Of a stretch of 64,000 nt of DNA, positions 1 through 12,294 are shown piece by piece (the stretch's first letter is position 1; each line of letters starts with the position of its first letter). The notes beneath the pieces are model-generated. The model was given only the letters and a program-made list of their open reading frames with translations, made no database searches and had not been told where the DNA came from. A program made the translations under genes and the position numbers. Source of the stretch: Microstegium vimineum (taxonomy: Eukaryota > Streptophyta > Magnoliopsida > Poales > Poaceae); NCBI GenBank assembly GCA_022036555.1, contig CM039139.1, positions 31,709,748 through 31,773,747 on the forward strand, in the 5' to 3' direction.

Positions 1-797
1 TCTTGTATACCTACTGTACTGTAAAGACATGCACGCATCCCAAAACAAGATTCAATGGATGCATGTGTAGGAGCATATGCCCGGGGCCAGAATTTATGCG
101 TTCCTAACTGACGCTAGAAAGGAGATACACTGACACATATTATACATATGCATCTGAACTTTTGTAAAGATAATGAATTTAAAGGTATACATATATGCAT
201 TGTCCCCGTGTCAGCCTCGTTGTAGAGGATCCCGCATGGGCATGGTACGCGGGCTGCCATCTTCAGCCAGTGAGCGGGCATGTTTCTGCTGAATCGTAAG
301 GCCTCATTCGCGGCTCTTTCTTGGGTTGTTGGCCGAAATTCCCTGAGGGTTGTTGGCCAAAATTCCATGTGGGTTGTAAGTGTTTTTCGCCGACTGAAAA
401 AAGCGCTTAAGATAAGTATTACTGTCGACCCTTGCATCCCAATCTGTAGGGAAGAAGACGTTTTCGATGATGTACTCGTGCCCCTCTGTGTTGACATACT
501 GGAGGATATCATACAGGTAGGCATACATCCGTGTCCAGTAGTCTGTCCGGTTCTCCATAGGTAGCAAGCATGGGTGGTACCATATGAGCGGGAGAGGACC
601 AACTGGTCCATCATCATAACCCAAAGAAGGTGCATGACCTCAAGCGGAGGCGAGGATGTCTGGTCTTTCAGTAGCTCACTCTTGAAAAGTGTGAGGATGT
701 CTGGTCTTTTAGTAGACCACCCTTGAAAAGCATGGCTAGACACACCGTGTCGGGGAGGGGGCATTTGCCCCATGCCTGCACCGTCGCATTGGGGAGG
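1..797. other. Unclassified flank with a coding-like minus-strand stretch
   Basis: This is the sequence into which the 798-13602 retrotransposon inserted. A minus-strand open stretch at about 304-624 encodes a peptide containing LPMENRTDYWTRMYAYLYDI, but I do not recognise the family. Related DNA lies on the far side of the retrotransposon. The part at 640-797 matches 13715-13800, and the peptide segment recurs degenerately at about 13630-13690 and 13900-13970. That suggests an old gene fragment present in several rearranged copies. I saw no start codon in good context, no splice pattern and no promoter. Confidence 0.4.
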
Positions 798-1877
798 TGA
801 AAGGTCCTTGTGTGATTTTGGAAATTGAGTGACAACTTAGGTGAACTAATATGTGTTTAAGTGATATATACACAAGAGATTAGTTCACAGGTGATTGTAT
901 GATGAAGGAGCTTAATGCACATGAAACATGACATGGAGTCATGTGACCAAGGTGGAGAAGATCAAGATGAGGCTTGGCTTGATGGACCGGTTGCAAGTGT
1001 GAAGGGCAAGCGGGTGATGCTTGGCGCCGACGGACCGACACAACGGTGAAGAGCAAGTGAGGTCAAGATCGATGAACCAATACGGTCACGTGATGATATG
1101 AAGTGAATCATATCATTTGGATGACATGTTGGTGCATGTGTTGCATCAACATTGGAGATGGAGATGGAATGGAATACACAAGGCAAAGGTATAACCATAG
1201 GGCATTTCCATTTCACCGGTCATTGATGTGTAGAGAAGTTTATGACCGGATTTAGGATAGATAGTTGTACTATCAAGAGGGGTAAACTTGTTTGCATATC
1301 AGTTATCTAGTGCCACTTGAAGCGATCTAACTTTGCGATGTATTAGGATCGAGTGGCGCGGTGAGATCAAGTGAAAATGCTTTGAAAATGATTGTGAAAA
1401 TGCTAACACACATGCACAAAGTGGAGAACACATTTGTGTTAGCACATGAGAAGCAAGGAGAAAGAGGCAGCTCGGTTTGGCAAAGAAACGAGCTCCGGAC
1501 GCTAGTCCAGACACTGGGGCAGTGCTGGTCCGGACCATCGGTGATGCGTCCGAAAGCCAACCCTAGGCGTGCCTGATCTGGAACAAGTGCACCGGACGCT
1601 ATTCTACGACTGGACGGTGGAGTCCGGACGGTGTCCAGATCGTTTTGAGGCTCTCAGGAGTTCTCTGCTAGGGTCCGGACGCAGGAGGCGTTGGGTCCGG
1701 ACCCAAGCTACAATTGCGTCCGAAGACGCGTGGCACGCAGAGGCAAAGGCGCGAAACAGAGCTGTTCAAACAGAGGCTTGACCGGACGCATGTGGCATGG
1801 TCCGGACGGCGCTTGGCGCGCGTCCGGAGGTCGCGTCTGGAAGCTCAAGCAGAGCCGTTGGCTCTCGGTGGTGAAGA

Positions 1878-3957
1878 TGTGAGAGATCTCTAAGTGTTTT
1901 GGGTAATTGATGAAACCTAAGTACTAACCTATCTCTAAATGTTTGAGTAGGTTTAGTACACTAAGGCTAAGTGAAGGTGAACAAGTGATGGAGCAAGGAT
2001 GGAAGCTAGGAGAAAGCTATTAGAAGCTCACACTTGGAGAAGAAGAGAAGAGGAGTCCTTAAGTTATTCAAGGCAAAGGTATAAGCTAGGGCTTTTCCAT
2101 TTTGGTGATCAAGACACCTAGTGGGTGTGATCACATTTAGGATAGATAACCGTACTATTAAGAGGGGAAAATAGTTAGTGGTTACACCTATCAAGTGTCA
2201 TTCGGAGTTCATTATATGCATTGCATCTAATCCTAATGAGCAACCCTTGTAAAACTTGATAAAATATGCCAACACACATGCACAAGTCAGTGAAACACTT
2301 GGTGGTGGCACATGAGATCAAGGGGAGAAATCAGAGATGAATTCTGAGCAAGACTGAAGCGTCGGACCAGTGGTGCATGGGAGCTCCGGACCATAGGAGG
2401 TGGTCCGACGACTGTTCCCAGCACTGACCCTCAGGCAGAGAGGCGTCGGACCAGTGCACAGTTGAGGCTCGGGACCATAGACGAATGGTCCGGTGGCTCA
2501 GTCAAAGGCAGAACAGAAGTCAAAGTGACCTCCGGACCAGAATGCATGGTCCGGTGGACCAGTCCGACGGTGAGGTCCGAAGCTCGGGTGCTCCCTGCGT
2601 GAAAAACTTCAAGACTCGTGGAGGTGTCGGACCAGGTGGCATGGTCCGGTGGACCAGTCCGACGGTCGAGTCCGGAGCAAGGGTGCTCCCTGCTGAGGTT
2701 GGCTGAAGGCTGGTCAAGGCATCGGACCAAGCCTCCGGACCAATGAAGGTGGTCCGACGGTGCTCAGAGACGCGCACCAACGGTAAATTTTCAAAAGACA
2801 GAGGACGCGTGGCAGACGCAGAAGGCGTCGAACCAAAGCGTCGGACCAGACGCTATGGTCCGACGGTGATGGAAAGTGGTCCGATGGTCACGTTTTTCAG
2901 CAGCCCAAGTGCATAACGGCTAGTTCCTTTGAGGGGGCTATTTAAGAATGTGTGGAAGGTTCAATGAGTCTCTCTTGCACCTTTGGCTATTGCATACTCT
3001 TGTGAGCTTGTGACACACACTCCCACTCATCTCACACTTGATTAATCATCCATTTGAGAGATTTGAGTGCATCAAGTGCATTGCATGAAGTGATTCATCT
3101 TAGTGGCACTTGGGAGTTTATACCGCTGCTAGTTTCTTGTTACTCTTGGTGATTTCCATCACCTAGACGGTTGGAGCAAGCGGTGTGGATTCGAGAAACT
3201 TGGTGATTGTGCTTCGTCGACCACAAGTGGTGATTGTGAGGGGTTCTTGTGCCTTCCCCGCGGGAGATCGCAAAGGTAACTCTAGTGGATTGCGCATGTC
3301 GTTGAGTGCCCTCTCTTGTGTTGGTTGTGCGGCACCCGGTGACGGGTTTGGCGTGTGATGCCAATTAGCGCGTGAACCTCCAAGTGAGTGAGCCGACACA
3401 ACGAGGATGTAGCTAGATGGCAAAATAGTGAACCTCAGGAGAAAAATCAAGTGTCAACCTTGTCTCCCAATTGTGATTGATTGGCTATCTCAGTGTTCAT
3501 CCATTGATTGGCTCTCTACCTCTACACGGCGGTATAATCACCCTCCTATCTTCGAATTATCTTCTTCATATTTATCTTAGTATATTAGGTTGTGCCTAGA
3601 GGGCTACTAGAATTGAGTAGGCATTGTGTGAGCTTAGAGCTATATTTTTTTTGAAGGCAAAAAACTATGGGGGAGATCCCCACAACACTTCATTTTTATA
3701 TTTAAAGAAAGAGTTACAAGAGGACTTACATTGTGGTTAACTAAAAGCATCTAGCCAAAAGCAAAAGTCTGATCTAAGTTCATCTTTAAGCTAAGAGCTA
3801 TATTAGGATAACAATTGTGGTTAGGAGGCTTCTCATCCCTTAGTTTGCTAGTGTTAGTCTCGCTTCGCTTCCTTGTGATCTAACTTGTTGTTGAGAATTG
3901 TTTAGGATTTGAATTTAGGCTATTCACCCCCCTCTAGCCTTGCAATCTGACCTTTCA
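1878..3957 (+). mobile_element. Solo LTR (2.1 kb) nested in the 5' LTR
   Basis: It starts TGTGAGAGATC and ends GACCTTTCA. The flanking AAGA is repeated on both sides (1874-1877 and 3957-3960, with one base shared), and the uninterrupted right LTR reads GGTGAAGAGGTCC at this place. The sequence is a distant relative of the host LTR: it has the same block AGGCAAAGGTATAA, TAGGATAGATA and AAGAGGGG, but TCGGACCA-type motifs in place of TCCGGACG. No second LTR or internal domain is present, so LTR-LTR recombination probably removed them. A TATA-like TATTTAAG lies near 2937. Confidence 0.7.
3647..3788 (-). mobile_element. Short non-LTR (LINE/SINE 3'-end) insertion
   Basis: The insertion begins with a T tract, which is the poly-A tail of a minus-strand insert. 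It is bounded by a 16-bp target duplication with one mismatch (3631-3646 and 3789-3804, ending GAGCTATATT). A long TSD with an A tail is the signature of target-primed reverse transcription. The body has a GGGGGAGATCCCC hairpin often seen at plant L1 3' ends. It is too short to code. Confidence 0.65.
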
Positions 3958-4060
3958 AGAGGTCCGGGCGCTGTTGATGGTCCAGACCCCTCTAGCCCAT
4001 AAGTTTTTAGAAAGGACTATTCACCCCCCCCCCTCTAGTCCGCCATCTCGACCCTACACG

Positions 4061-4072
4061 TGGTATCAAAGC
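4061..4072 (+). promoter_or_regulatory. Primer-binding site (initiator tRNA-Met type)
   Basis: TGGTATCAAAGC lies two bases after the 5' LTR. It differs by one base from the usual plant Copia site TGGTATCAGAGC, which is complementary to the 3' end of initiator tRNA-Met. It fixes the LTR boundary and the plus orientation. Confidence 0.85.
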
Positions 4073-4109
4073 TTGGTATCTCATTTGTGGTCTTTACCGA
4101 CCCGAGAGG

Positions 4110-5988
4110 ATGGCGACTTATGGGCTAGATATTGAGTGTCCACACATTTTTTTATGGCACACACTTTGCACGGTGGAGAAATTGGTTGACATGCAATTTT
4201 AAATTTATTTCTCCCCAAATGTGGTGGATCGTGGATGTAGGTCTCTCTTGTGCAATTGAGAGAAAGGATGCAACTCAAGCACAAAAGAAGTGCCTACATC
4301 TCGATTGCCAAGTTACTAACATTCTCTACCATTCTATGAAAGATAACATCTTTGGTGAGATAATGGACATGAAGAGCGCTCATGAGATTTGGACCTACCT
4401 CATTGAAAAATATGAGACGGTTCCAAACAATGATGATGACGTGTCCAAGTTGGTGGCACATGAGAGTGTTGAGCAAGACTACAACTTGGTAGTTGTGGAA
4501 GATTGCTCCACCTCATGGTCAAGTGATGATGAAAATGATGATCTACCTACCCCAAGATCACTTGACAAGAATGATGAAGTCCCAACATCAAGTATTGCAA
4601 TTGATGATGCTACTCCAAGCATACTTGATGATGATGATGATGATGATGCATGCTCGGGCTATGAGAGTGATGCTTCCACAAGCTCTTCTACCTCATCACA
4701 TTGCTTCATGTTACACGGTGACACTAAGGTATCAATTGGCAATGTGATTGTAGATTGTGATGACCCTAACTTTGAGCTTGTGTGCAAACTCTCAAAGGCC
4801 TTAGAAAATGAGTTAAACAAAACAAAGAAACTAAAAGATGAAAATTCATTTCTAAAGACCTCATGTGAAGAACATAAGCACTTACTTGATGTTCTTAAAA
4901 CTTCACATGATGAACTAAAATTGGATCATGAGCAACTTCGTGTGTCTCATGAAGATTTGGTTCACAAACATGACTCTCTAATTAATGAATTGATAAATCT
5001 TAAAAATGAAGAGAGCTCATCACTTGGGTCAAATGATCAATCACATATTGTTGCTAACCCTTGTGATGTAGGGAAGAAGAATGTATCCACCTCTTGTGAT
5101 GATTTACTTAATATGCCATGTTCTTCACATATAGATACTTGTTCTACTTCTATGTCTTGTGAGACTAACCTTTTAAAGTAGAATAATGAGCTCAAAATTG
5201 AATTAAAGAATATGAGCAACAAGCTAGAGAGGTGCTACAACTCCAAAGTCACCTTTGAGCACATGATGAACAATAAAAGAAGCTATGGTGACAAGTGTGG
5301 AATCGGTTTCCACAAGGGCAAGGGCAAGAAAGAGAAGAAGCAAGAACCAAAGAAGCTATCTCATTTTATGTGCTTAAAATGCCATGGGATGGGACATCTT
5401 GCAAATGTTTGCCCAACCAAGAATGCTCAAGCTAAGCCACAAGTCAAGCCCCAAGTGCAATACAAGATCAACCATGAAGATGGTAATTCGGAGATGACAA
5501 AGAAGAAGAAGACAAGAAGAGGTGGCAAAGCAAGAGCAAGGCATCCAACTCCTATCCATGATGCCAACAAGATGATGATGAGCAAAGATCAAGAGAAGAA
5601 TCATTTGGCTCACATCAAATGCTTCAAGTGTGAAGATATGGGACACTTTGCCTTGAAGTGTCCTACCAAGCTTGAGATGAAGGTTCAAGCAAAAGAGAAG
5701 AGGCAAGACAATGAGAAGCACAACATTAGCAAAGAATAAAAGGCTCAAGCAAAGAGAGTGTGCTACTCATGTCGGGAAAGGGGACACATGGCTCATTCAT
5801 GTCCCCTAGGTATGACTTCTAAGCCTATTTCAATTGATGATGATCACATGCTTAGAAAGGATGGTAATGGTACCTCTATGGTTGCTATTGCAAAACATCC
5901 CGCTATCCATACTAAGGCATTTCCTAAGTATGTTGCTCCTAACTTGAGAGGACCCAAACTAGTTTGGGTACCATCAACAAGTGGATGA
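4110..5988 (+). pseudogene. gag: Gag pseudogene with three CCHC zinc knuckles
   Basis: The likely start ATG is at 4110. A change of frame occurs in a T homopolymer near 4147-4153, after which one frame runs from 4132 to 5988 with in-frame stops at 5179-5181 (TAG) and 5737-5739 (TAA). The first third resembles the Copia gag N-terminal domain (FARWRNWLTCNFKF). An acidic Asp/Ser-rich section and a helical, coiled-coil-like segment near 4795-5010 follow. Three knuckles of the form C-x2-C-x4-H-x4-C are seen: CLKCHGMGHLANVC, CFKCEDMGHFALKC and CYSCRERGHMAHSC. They would bind RNA for packaging. No pol follows. The element is inactive as a protein source but could be packaged in trans. Confidence 0.85.
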
Positions 5989-8900
5989 ATGTGTGTAGGT
6001 ACCATTAGCATTGGAGGCTTGATTCAATATGTTTCATATTGTCCATCATATGATTAAGTCAAGTAGTGAAGCTTAATGCATATCTCATACCAATGCCAAA
6101 TAAAAAAAATGAAGTCCAAGTGCTACAACATACAAGTGCATGATCAAATTGTGGTAGTTTATAGACGATTTAAAGGCTTGTAAATAATTGAGTTGAAGCT
6201 TGCTAATGGATTGATCATGATCTACCAAGGTATATCTATTGTTGATCAAGTTCATTTGGGTGTTTACAAGATGTTTGAATTGGATATACACTTAGTGCAT
6301 ATGAGTTGTTTGAATTGGATATATATGTGCACTAGTTGCTTGCTATAAGTTGATTGAATGGTTTAAATGCTTAGTGATCAAATTTGAGTTGGTTTGAATG
6401 GATATGATCTAGAGACTATTTTTAGTAAGTATTTTGAATGGATATATGTCTCTTGAGAGTGTTCAAACAAGTTGATATCAAGTTTGATTCAATTTGAAGA
6501 AGCTTAGCTCACTTTGCTCAAATCTGCCATTTAGTCAAAATCTAAGCTAGCTGTGATCATAGCCATGTTTGAGAGATCAAATCTATTTGGATTGACTTGA
6601 AATTTGGTGTGCATGCTCTACACTTATGATATTAGTTTCTGTGAAAGTTTCATGAGTATTGGATAAGGGATACTTCAATTTTGGAGTGGATGTTGTCTAC
6701 ACATGTGCAGCAGTTTTCAGTATGTACCTAGATGGAAAGATGTGAAATCTGGTAGCAATCTATTAATCCAATGAAGCTAAAAATTTTATGGCTGCTATAT
6801 GACTTAGTGAAGCACATTTCCACCAAATTTAATGATCATTGGATGTGTACTTTTGGATTTATGCTATATTCTTTGAAGAGTACAAAATCTGCCAGAAAAG
6901 TGACAAACATTGGATTTATCTAAGAGTTACTTAGATTGAAAGGTCCTCAAGTTGGAATCATGCTTATAAGTGATTGAGGTACCTATGTTAGCATTGAGTA
7001 CAAGGCCATTTGATTGTGGAGTGTTTTTGGCACATAGTTAGTACTCAAGATGAAGACAATCAAACGAAGTCATTTCAAGTGAGTATCAAGGATGGTTCTT
7101 AGAGAAAGGTCACTTCTCCTTATTGTAGGGGCTTGCCGCCTTGTGTAGGTAAACCAAGTGTGGTGTTTGGAAGGCTAATATGGAAGTGGTGATCTAGGGA
7201 TCATTTAGAGATGCTTAGTTGAAGCTATCAATAGGATTGATCAAGAAGAAAGCAAGCAACACCCAAAAAGAGAGAGTCATGAACTTTCATACAAAGTGGT
7301 ATTATGATTACAAGTGGTACATAATTTGGTATTCTCTCAATGCAAGCAAAGATCAAAGAGGAAGCAAGTCAATCACAACAAGAAAATGCACTTGATTATT
7401 AATGGGACTCAAATCATATGGGTGAAGAATGAAATTCATAGTGGTATTCATTGGTCTTCACCATGCTCTTAATTGGAATTCACATTGCTAATTGGAGAAG
7501 AAATTGATGTGACTATCCTCTACTCCAACATAGCAAATGTGAAATTATTTGACATATGCATACATACTTTTTAGGACATGTTTAGTGCATATAGTCATCC
7601 ATAGTGCTCATTCATGAAAAATCAAATGAATCTTTATGCTTATAGCCTACCACTATTGCTTGATTGAGTTATGTGATCTAGTGGTAGTATATGAGTTTGT
7701 TCATGAGCTAGTAAACCCAAGTACTTGATCTATTTTGGATTGCAATCAAGTGTCAAGTACAACCTCTATAAGATAACCGCTTAATGTGTGTGAACAAGCT
7801 TAGAGAGGGTTTAAACTGGACTTGGAAGCTTATGCTATTCATTCTAGTTCAAGTCCAACATAGAAGCTCATGAAGATGAATCTAGTTCAAGCACAAGACA
7901 ACAACGCAAATGGATATCAAGATGTAATCTTCAAATGGTATCTAGACTTATGCAAATCTTTCAAATAGTATCAACTTTCATATTGGTACTTGCAAAAGAT
8001 GTCCAGTTCTAGCATACTTGTGATATCCCACATGTGTCTTCTTTCAAGCAATCCTACACGTGGTATGTCACAAGTGATATCCTACAAGGTAACAAGAGAT
8101 CCTCAACCTTGAGTGATAAAATCAAAGTTCTCTTGCTTGCAAAGCTTAGTTGAATGACAATTGCTTTGACCAAAGGGGAGTTGCCCTATTCAATGGTATA
8201 ATGGTCAATGATCTTACATGAAGAGTCATTCAATACACATATGTCGGTGTCCATCAATAAGTATCAACCATCTACCCTAGTGCAACCTTTTCATCAATAT
8301 GAGCATACCTTTTATGGAAATTGGTGACAAAAGGGGAGAGATTAGTGAACAAAGATATATTAGTGAATGGACATGCACTAAGAGGGAAAGAGACATGGAC
8401 ATGGACAAGGGAACAAGTTTGAAAGAATCAAAGTCTTGGACTAAGAGATGACTAAGAGATGCACACAAGTAGGGGGAGCAAGCTCATGAACTTGTTTGAT
8501 TTCATTTGCCTTGCATATTGCATAAGTATTATCTTTATATGCATGCTTGTGTGGTGTATGCTAGTTATAGGATTTGAATGATGATTTGATAAACTAGCAT
8601 GCATAGGTTGGTGAGCTAGATATTTTTTGTTCCTACTTGTGGTATCTAGAAACCTTACTTATAATGTTGATCTCATGGGGTTTCTAGTGTTTTTGATGAT
8701 ATCTAGCTAACCATGGTGCTAAGGATGAACTTCAAAAGTGCAACTACATGGGTATCTTCAAAGGTTTATCCTATATCCCTTAGCATCACTTAGTAGTGCT
8801 AGCACTCCCACAATGTCTATTCATGCATGTGTGCAAAGCTTAATTCAAACCTTTGTGAGCACACATATAGGGGGAGCTAACACTACCAAGTCGGACTTTG

Positions 8901-9008
8901 TGACAATTATCCAAATCTTGGCATAGAGCTTAAATGATAGATAAATGACATAATGTCCAAAAATGATCTTAAATTCCATATCATTGTAGAGTTGTCATCA
9001 ATTACCAA
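5989..9008 (+). other. Non-coding internal region of the gag-only element
   Basis: About 3 kb of AT-rich sequence lies between the gag end and the polypurine tract. I see no open frame longer than about 80 codons with retroviral-type motifs on either strand, and no trace of RT (YVDD), integrase (D,D-35-E) or protease (D-T/S-G). The region may hold packaging or dimerisation signals, but nothing visible shows this. Confidence 0.7.
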
Positions 9009-9020
9009 AAAGGGGGAGAT
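9009..9020 (+). promoter_or_regulatory. Polypurine tract
   Basis: AAAGGGGGAGAT directly precedes the TGAAAGG start of the 3' LTR. It is the plus-strand priming site, and the motif is typical of Copia/SIRE-like plant elements. The same AAAGGGGGAGAT motif is used by the second gag-only element at about 58239-58250. Confidence 0.85.
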
Positions 9021-9338
9021 TGAAAGGTCCTTGTGTGATTTTGGAAATTGAGTGACAACTTAGGTGAACTAATATGTGTTTAAGTGATATATACACAGGA
9101 GATTAGTTCACAGGTGATTGTATGATGAAGGAGCTTAATGCACATGAAACATGACATGGAGTCATGTGACCAAGGTGGAGAAGATCAAGATGAGGCTTGG
9201 CTTGATGGACCGGTTGCAAGTGTGAAGGGAAAGCGGGTGATGCTTGGCGCCGACGGACCGACGCAACGGTGAAGAGCAAGTGAGGTCAAGATCAATGAAC
9301 CAATACGGTCACGTGATGATATGAAGTGAATCATATCA

Positions 9339-10658
9339 CACTATGTCAAAATCGATTTTGCGCAGCGTTGCAAAAAAGCCCTCGGTGGCGGACACTTATT
9401 TGGCCCGCTGCAGAAAATAACATGATTTCCCACCGCGGGCATTTTTTATTTACCGTGACGGGCATTTTTGTCCGCTGTGGTAAATCGATTTACCGCAACG
9501 GACATCTTAAGGTGTCTGCTGCGGTAAATAGGGTATTTACCGCAGCGGACGTCTTAAAGTGCCCGCTGCGGTAAATCAATTTACCGCAGCAGACATCTTA
9601 TAAGGCCCGCTACGGTAAATCGAGGCCCAGCCCAAAAATCCAGAGGGCCGAATAACACATCTATGTATATATTCAAAGGTCTAGCGTTTCCACCAGTCTC
9701 ATCCACCCGGCCTCATCCCACTCGGCCTCCACCCGACCCGCCGCCTCCCGACCTCGCCCCCTTCCTCCTCCTCTCGCACCCGGTTGTCCTCGCCCCACCC
9801 GGTGGAAGATGTCGTCCTCGCTCCTCCCCACCACCTCCGGCCGGGCTCACATCTGCCCGTCCCCGCCTCGACCGCGCCGCTGCCAAGTAATCGCCGCCGC
9901 CTACGCTCGGCCCGTTTCCGACGGCGTCAGCCGCCGCGCCGTCTCCCTGGCCGGCGTCGCCGCCTGGCTCGCCACCACCGTTAGCCGTATGTACTACTAT
10001 CCTATGCTGTTGTACGTATCCACACATCTACAGCTCGTGTGCTGCTCGTCATGTCGTCCGGTGTGTCTGTGTCTGTGTCTGATTTGTTGTGCCCCAACTC
10101 CCAATTGCTGCAGGGGCAGATGCGGCCAATCCATTCGACAAGTACGTCAAGAGGTACGCACTAATTAAGCCGTGTCCTGCTCTCTCTCTCCGCCGGAAAA
10201 CATTTTGAACTGGATTGTTGCAGGCTGTGTCATTTGATCTACATAACACTATCACCCGTATTGCCTCTTGTTGTCCTGTCAGGAAGAAGCTGGAGCCTTT
10301 GGAGACCTACGTTCCGGCTGTCCTGTTGACCATTGACCAATTCATTGATCTGGCGAGGAGAAGTACGGGTCGCACGGCAGCGCAAGGCAAAGCGGTCGCA
10401 ATGACGGCGGCGCTGGGTTCAGTGGGCCTGTCGATGGGCTCAGCGGACTTCTAGGGTTTTTTTTATTATTTTTTGGAAGGATTAACCACAGCGGGCTGCG
10501 TAAGGTGGCCGCTGTGGTTAATAGGTTTCTCGCAGCGGGCGCTGTTGACCGCCATGGTAAATGCCACATTTACCGTGGCTTTGTCATCGCAGCGGACGCC
10601 ATTGCCCACTGCGAAAAACTGATTTTGACCGACATGAAAAACTGATTCTGTAGTAGTG
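9339..10658 (+). mobile_element. Non-autonomous CACTA transposon with captured exons
   Basis: It begins CACTATGTCAAAATC and ends CTGTAGTAGTG. The 3-bp duplication TCA flanks it (9336-9338 and 10659-10661), and the uninterrupted left LTR reads ATATCATTTGG at the same place. Subterminal repeats of the type CCGCTGCGGTAAAT and CGCAGCGGAC occur in both orientations near both ends (9400-9630 and 10480-10620), as is typical of CACTA (En/Spm) transposase-binding regions. No transposase is encoded. The centre (9700-10440) is GC-rich, exon-like DNA of cellular origin. Confidence 0.9.
9809..10351 (+). pseudogene. Captured 5' gene fragment, probably a plastid-targeted protein
   Basis: Three exon-like pieces with GT-AG borders lie inside the CACTA element: 9809-9986, 10114-10153 and 10283-10351. 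The first encodes a Ser/Arg/Ala-rich leader like a chloroplast transit peptide, followed by a hydrophobic segment. The next two join in frame and give ANPFDKYVKR and then KKLEPLETYVPAVLLTIDQF. From memory this resembles a thylakoid-associated DUF7880-type plant family, but I am not sure. The copy stops soon after FIDL, where unrelated DNA begins, so the 3' part of the parent gene was not captured or was lost. Transcription from inside the element is possible but not shown. Confidence 0.6.
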
Positions 10659-11500
10659 TCATTTGGATGACAGGTTGGTGCATGTGTTGCATCAACATTG
10701 GAGATGGAGATGGAATGGAATGCGCAAGGTAAAGGTATAACCATAGGGCATTTCCATTTCACCGGTCATTGGTGTGTAGAGAAGTTTATGACCGGGTTTA
10801 GGATAGATAGCCGTACTATCAAGAGGGGCAAACTTGTTTGCATATCGGTTATCTAGTGCCACTTGGAGCGATCTAACTTTGCGATGTATTAGGATCGAGT
10901 GGCGCGGTGAGATCAAGTGAAAATGCTTTGAAAATGATTGTGAAAATGCTAACACACATGCACAAAGTGGAGAACACATTTGTGTTAGCACATGAGAAGC
11001 AAGGAGAAAGAGGCAGCTCGGTTTGGCAAAGAAACGAGCTCCGGACGCTAGTCCGGACGCTGGGGCAGCGCTGGCCCGGACTATCGGTGATGCGTCCGGA
11101 AGCCAACCCTAGGCGTGCCTGATCTGGAACAGGTGCACCGGACGCTGTTCTACATCCGGACGGTGTCCGGATCGTTTTGAGGCTCTCGGGAGCTCTCTGC
11201 TGGGGTCCGGACGCAGGAGGCGTTGGGTCCGGACCCAAGCTACAGTTGCGTCCGGAGACGCATGGCGCGCGGAGGCGAAGGCGCGAAACAGAGCTGTTCA
11301 AACAAAAGCTTTTGACCGAACGCATGCGGCATGGTCCGGACGGCGCTTGGCGCGCGTCCGGAAGCTCAAGCAGAGCCCTTGGCTCTCGGTGGTGAAGAGG
11401 TCCAGACGCTATTGAGGTCCGGACCCCTGTGAAAAGTGCGTCTGGAGGCTCTGCAGAGAGCGTGAGAAGAGGAGAAAACAGCTAGTTTCGTGGGCTAGCC

Positions 11501-11509
11501 TATATATAG
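11501..11509 (+). promoter_or_regulatory. LTR TATA box
   Basis: TATATATAG lies in the 3' LTR after the TCCGGACG-rich U3. The corresponding segment is deleted from the 5' LTR, so this promoter can only read outward from the element's end. Confidence 0.6.
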
Positions 11510-11897
11510 TTGTTGGCCGGCCCTTGGGGCTGGTGGAACACCTTTGGCATGTGTTGCCCTTAGTGTGCTTGGTTTGGGAGCCCTCTAACTCACTTGTGCA
11601 AGCTATAGTGTGATTCTAATTGCGAGTGAGTGATCTCTAGTGCGTTGCTTTGAGAGATAACTTCGTGTGGCACTAGGTGATCGTGTTACAAGGCGGTGGT
11701 GCTTGTTACTCTTGGAGGTTTCCACCTCCTAGACGGCTTGGTGGCTTGAGTCTCCGTCGAAGCGCGCAAGAAGATTGTGCAGCGCTCCGGAGAAGTGCTT
11801 GTGAGGGGTGTTGTGCTCGCCCCGCGGGAGATCGCGAAGAGCAACTCTAGTTGAGCGTGTCATTGAGCTACCCTCACGTGTGGGTAGATTCTTGCGG

Positions 11898-12277
11898 CGC
11901 CCGAGTGAGTGGGCTAGACTTGTGAACTCCTATTAGCCGCCGAATCACCAAGTGAGTGGTCGACACAACGGGGATTAGCTTGGTAGCAATTGTAACGTCC
12001 CGCCTCCTCGAGGCCGGGCCCGTTAATGCCTGATAGCTTTCATAGGACATAGACTACCCTCACAGACCAACACTAGTCTTTTCGGCGCGCCCGAGTGAGT
12101 GGGCTAGACTTGTGAACGCCTATTAGGCGCCGAATCACCAAGTGAGTGGTCGACACAACGGGGATTAGCTTGGTGGCAACTGTAACGTCCCGCCTCCTCG
12201 AGGCCGGGCCCGTTAACGCCTGATAGCTTTCATAGGACATAGACTACCCTCACAGACCAACACTAGTCTTTTCGGCG
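11898..12277 (+). repeat. 190-bp tandem duplication spanning a Cassandra LTR edge
   Basis: Two units (11898-12087 and 12088-12277) each contain about 93 bases of host LTR followed by about 97 bases of Cassandra LTR starting TGTAACGTCC (11991 and 12181). The units are nearly identical; differences include AACTCC/AACGCC and AGCCGCC/AGGCGCC. The duplication must post-date the Cassandra insertion or have arisen during it. Confidence 0.9.
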
Positions 12278-12294
12278 CACTTTATCCTCACTCA

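Larger units (their letters stand above)
798..4058 (+). repeat. 5' LTR of the gag-only element, internally deleted
   Basis: It matches the right LTR from 798 to about 1877 and again at 3958-4058. In between lies a nested solo LTR. After it, the sequence jumps from the GTCCAGACCCCT region straight to the last 60 bases of the LTR. Relative to the right LTR about 1.1 kb is missing, including the segment that holds the TATA box at 11501. This LTR therefore probably cannot drive transcription. The intact LTR length inferred from the right copy is about 2.2 kb. Many short TCCGGACG motifs occur in it. Confidence 0.8.
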
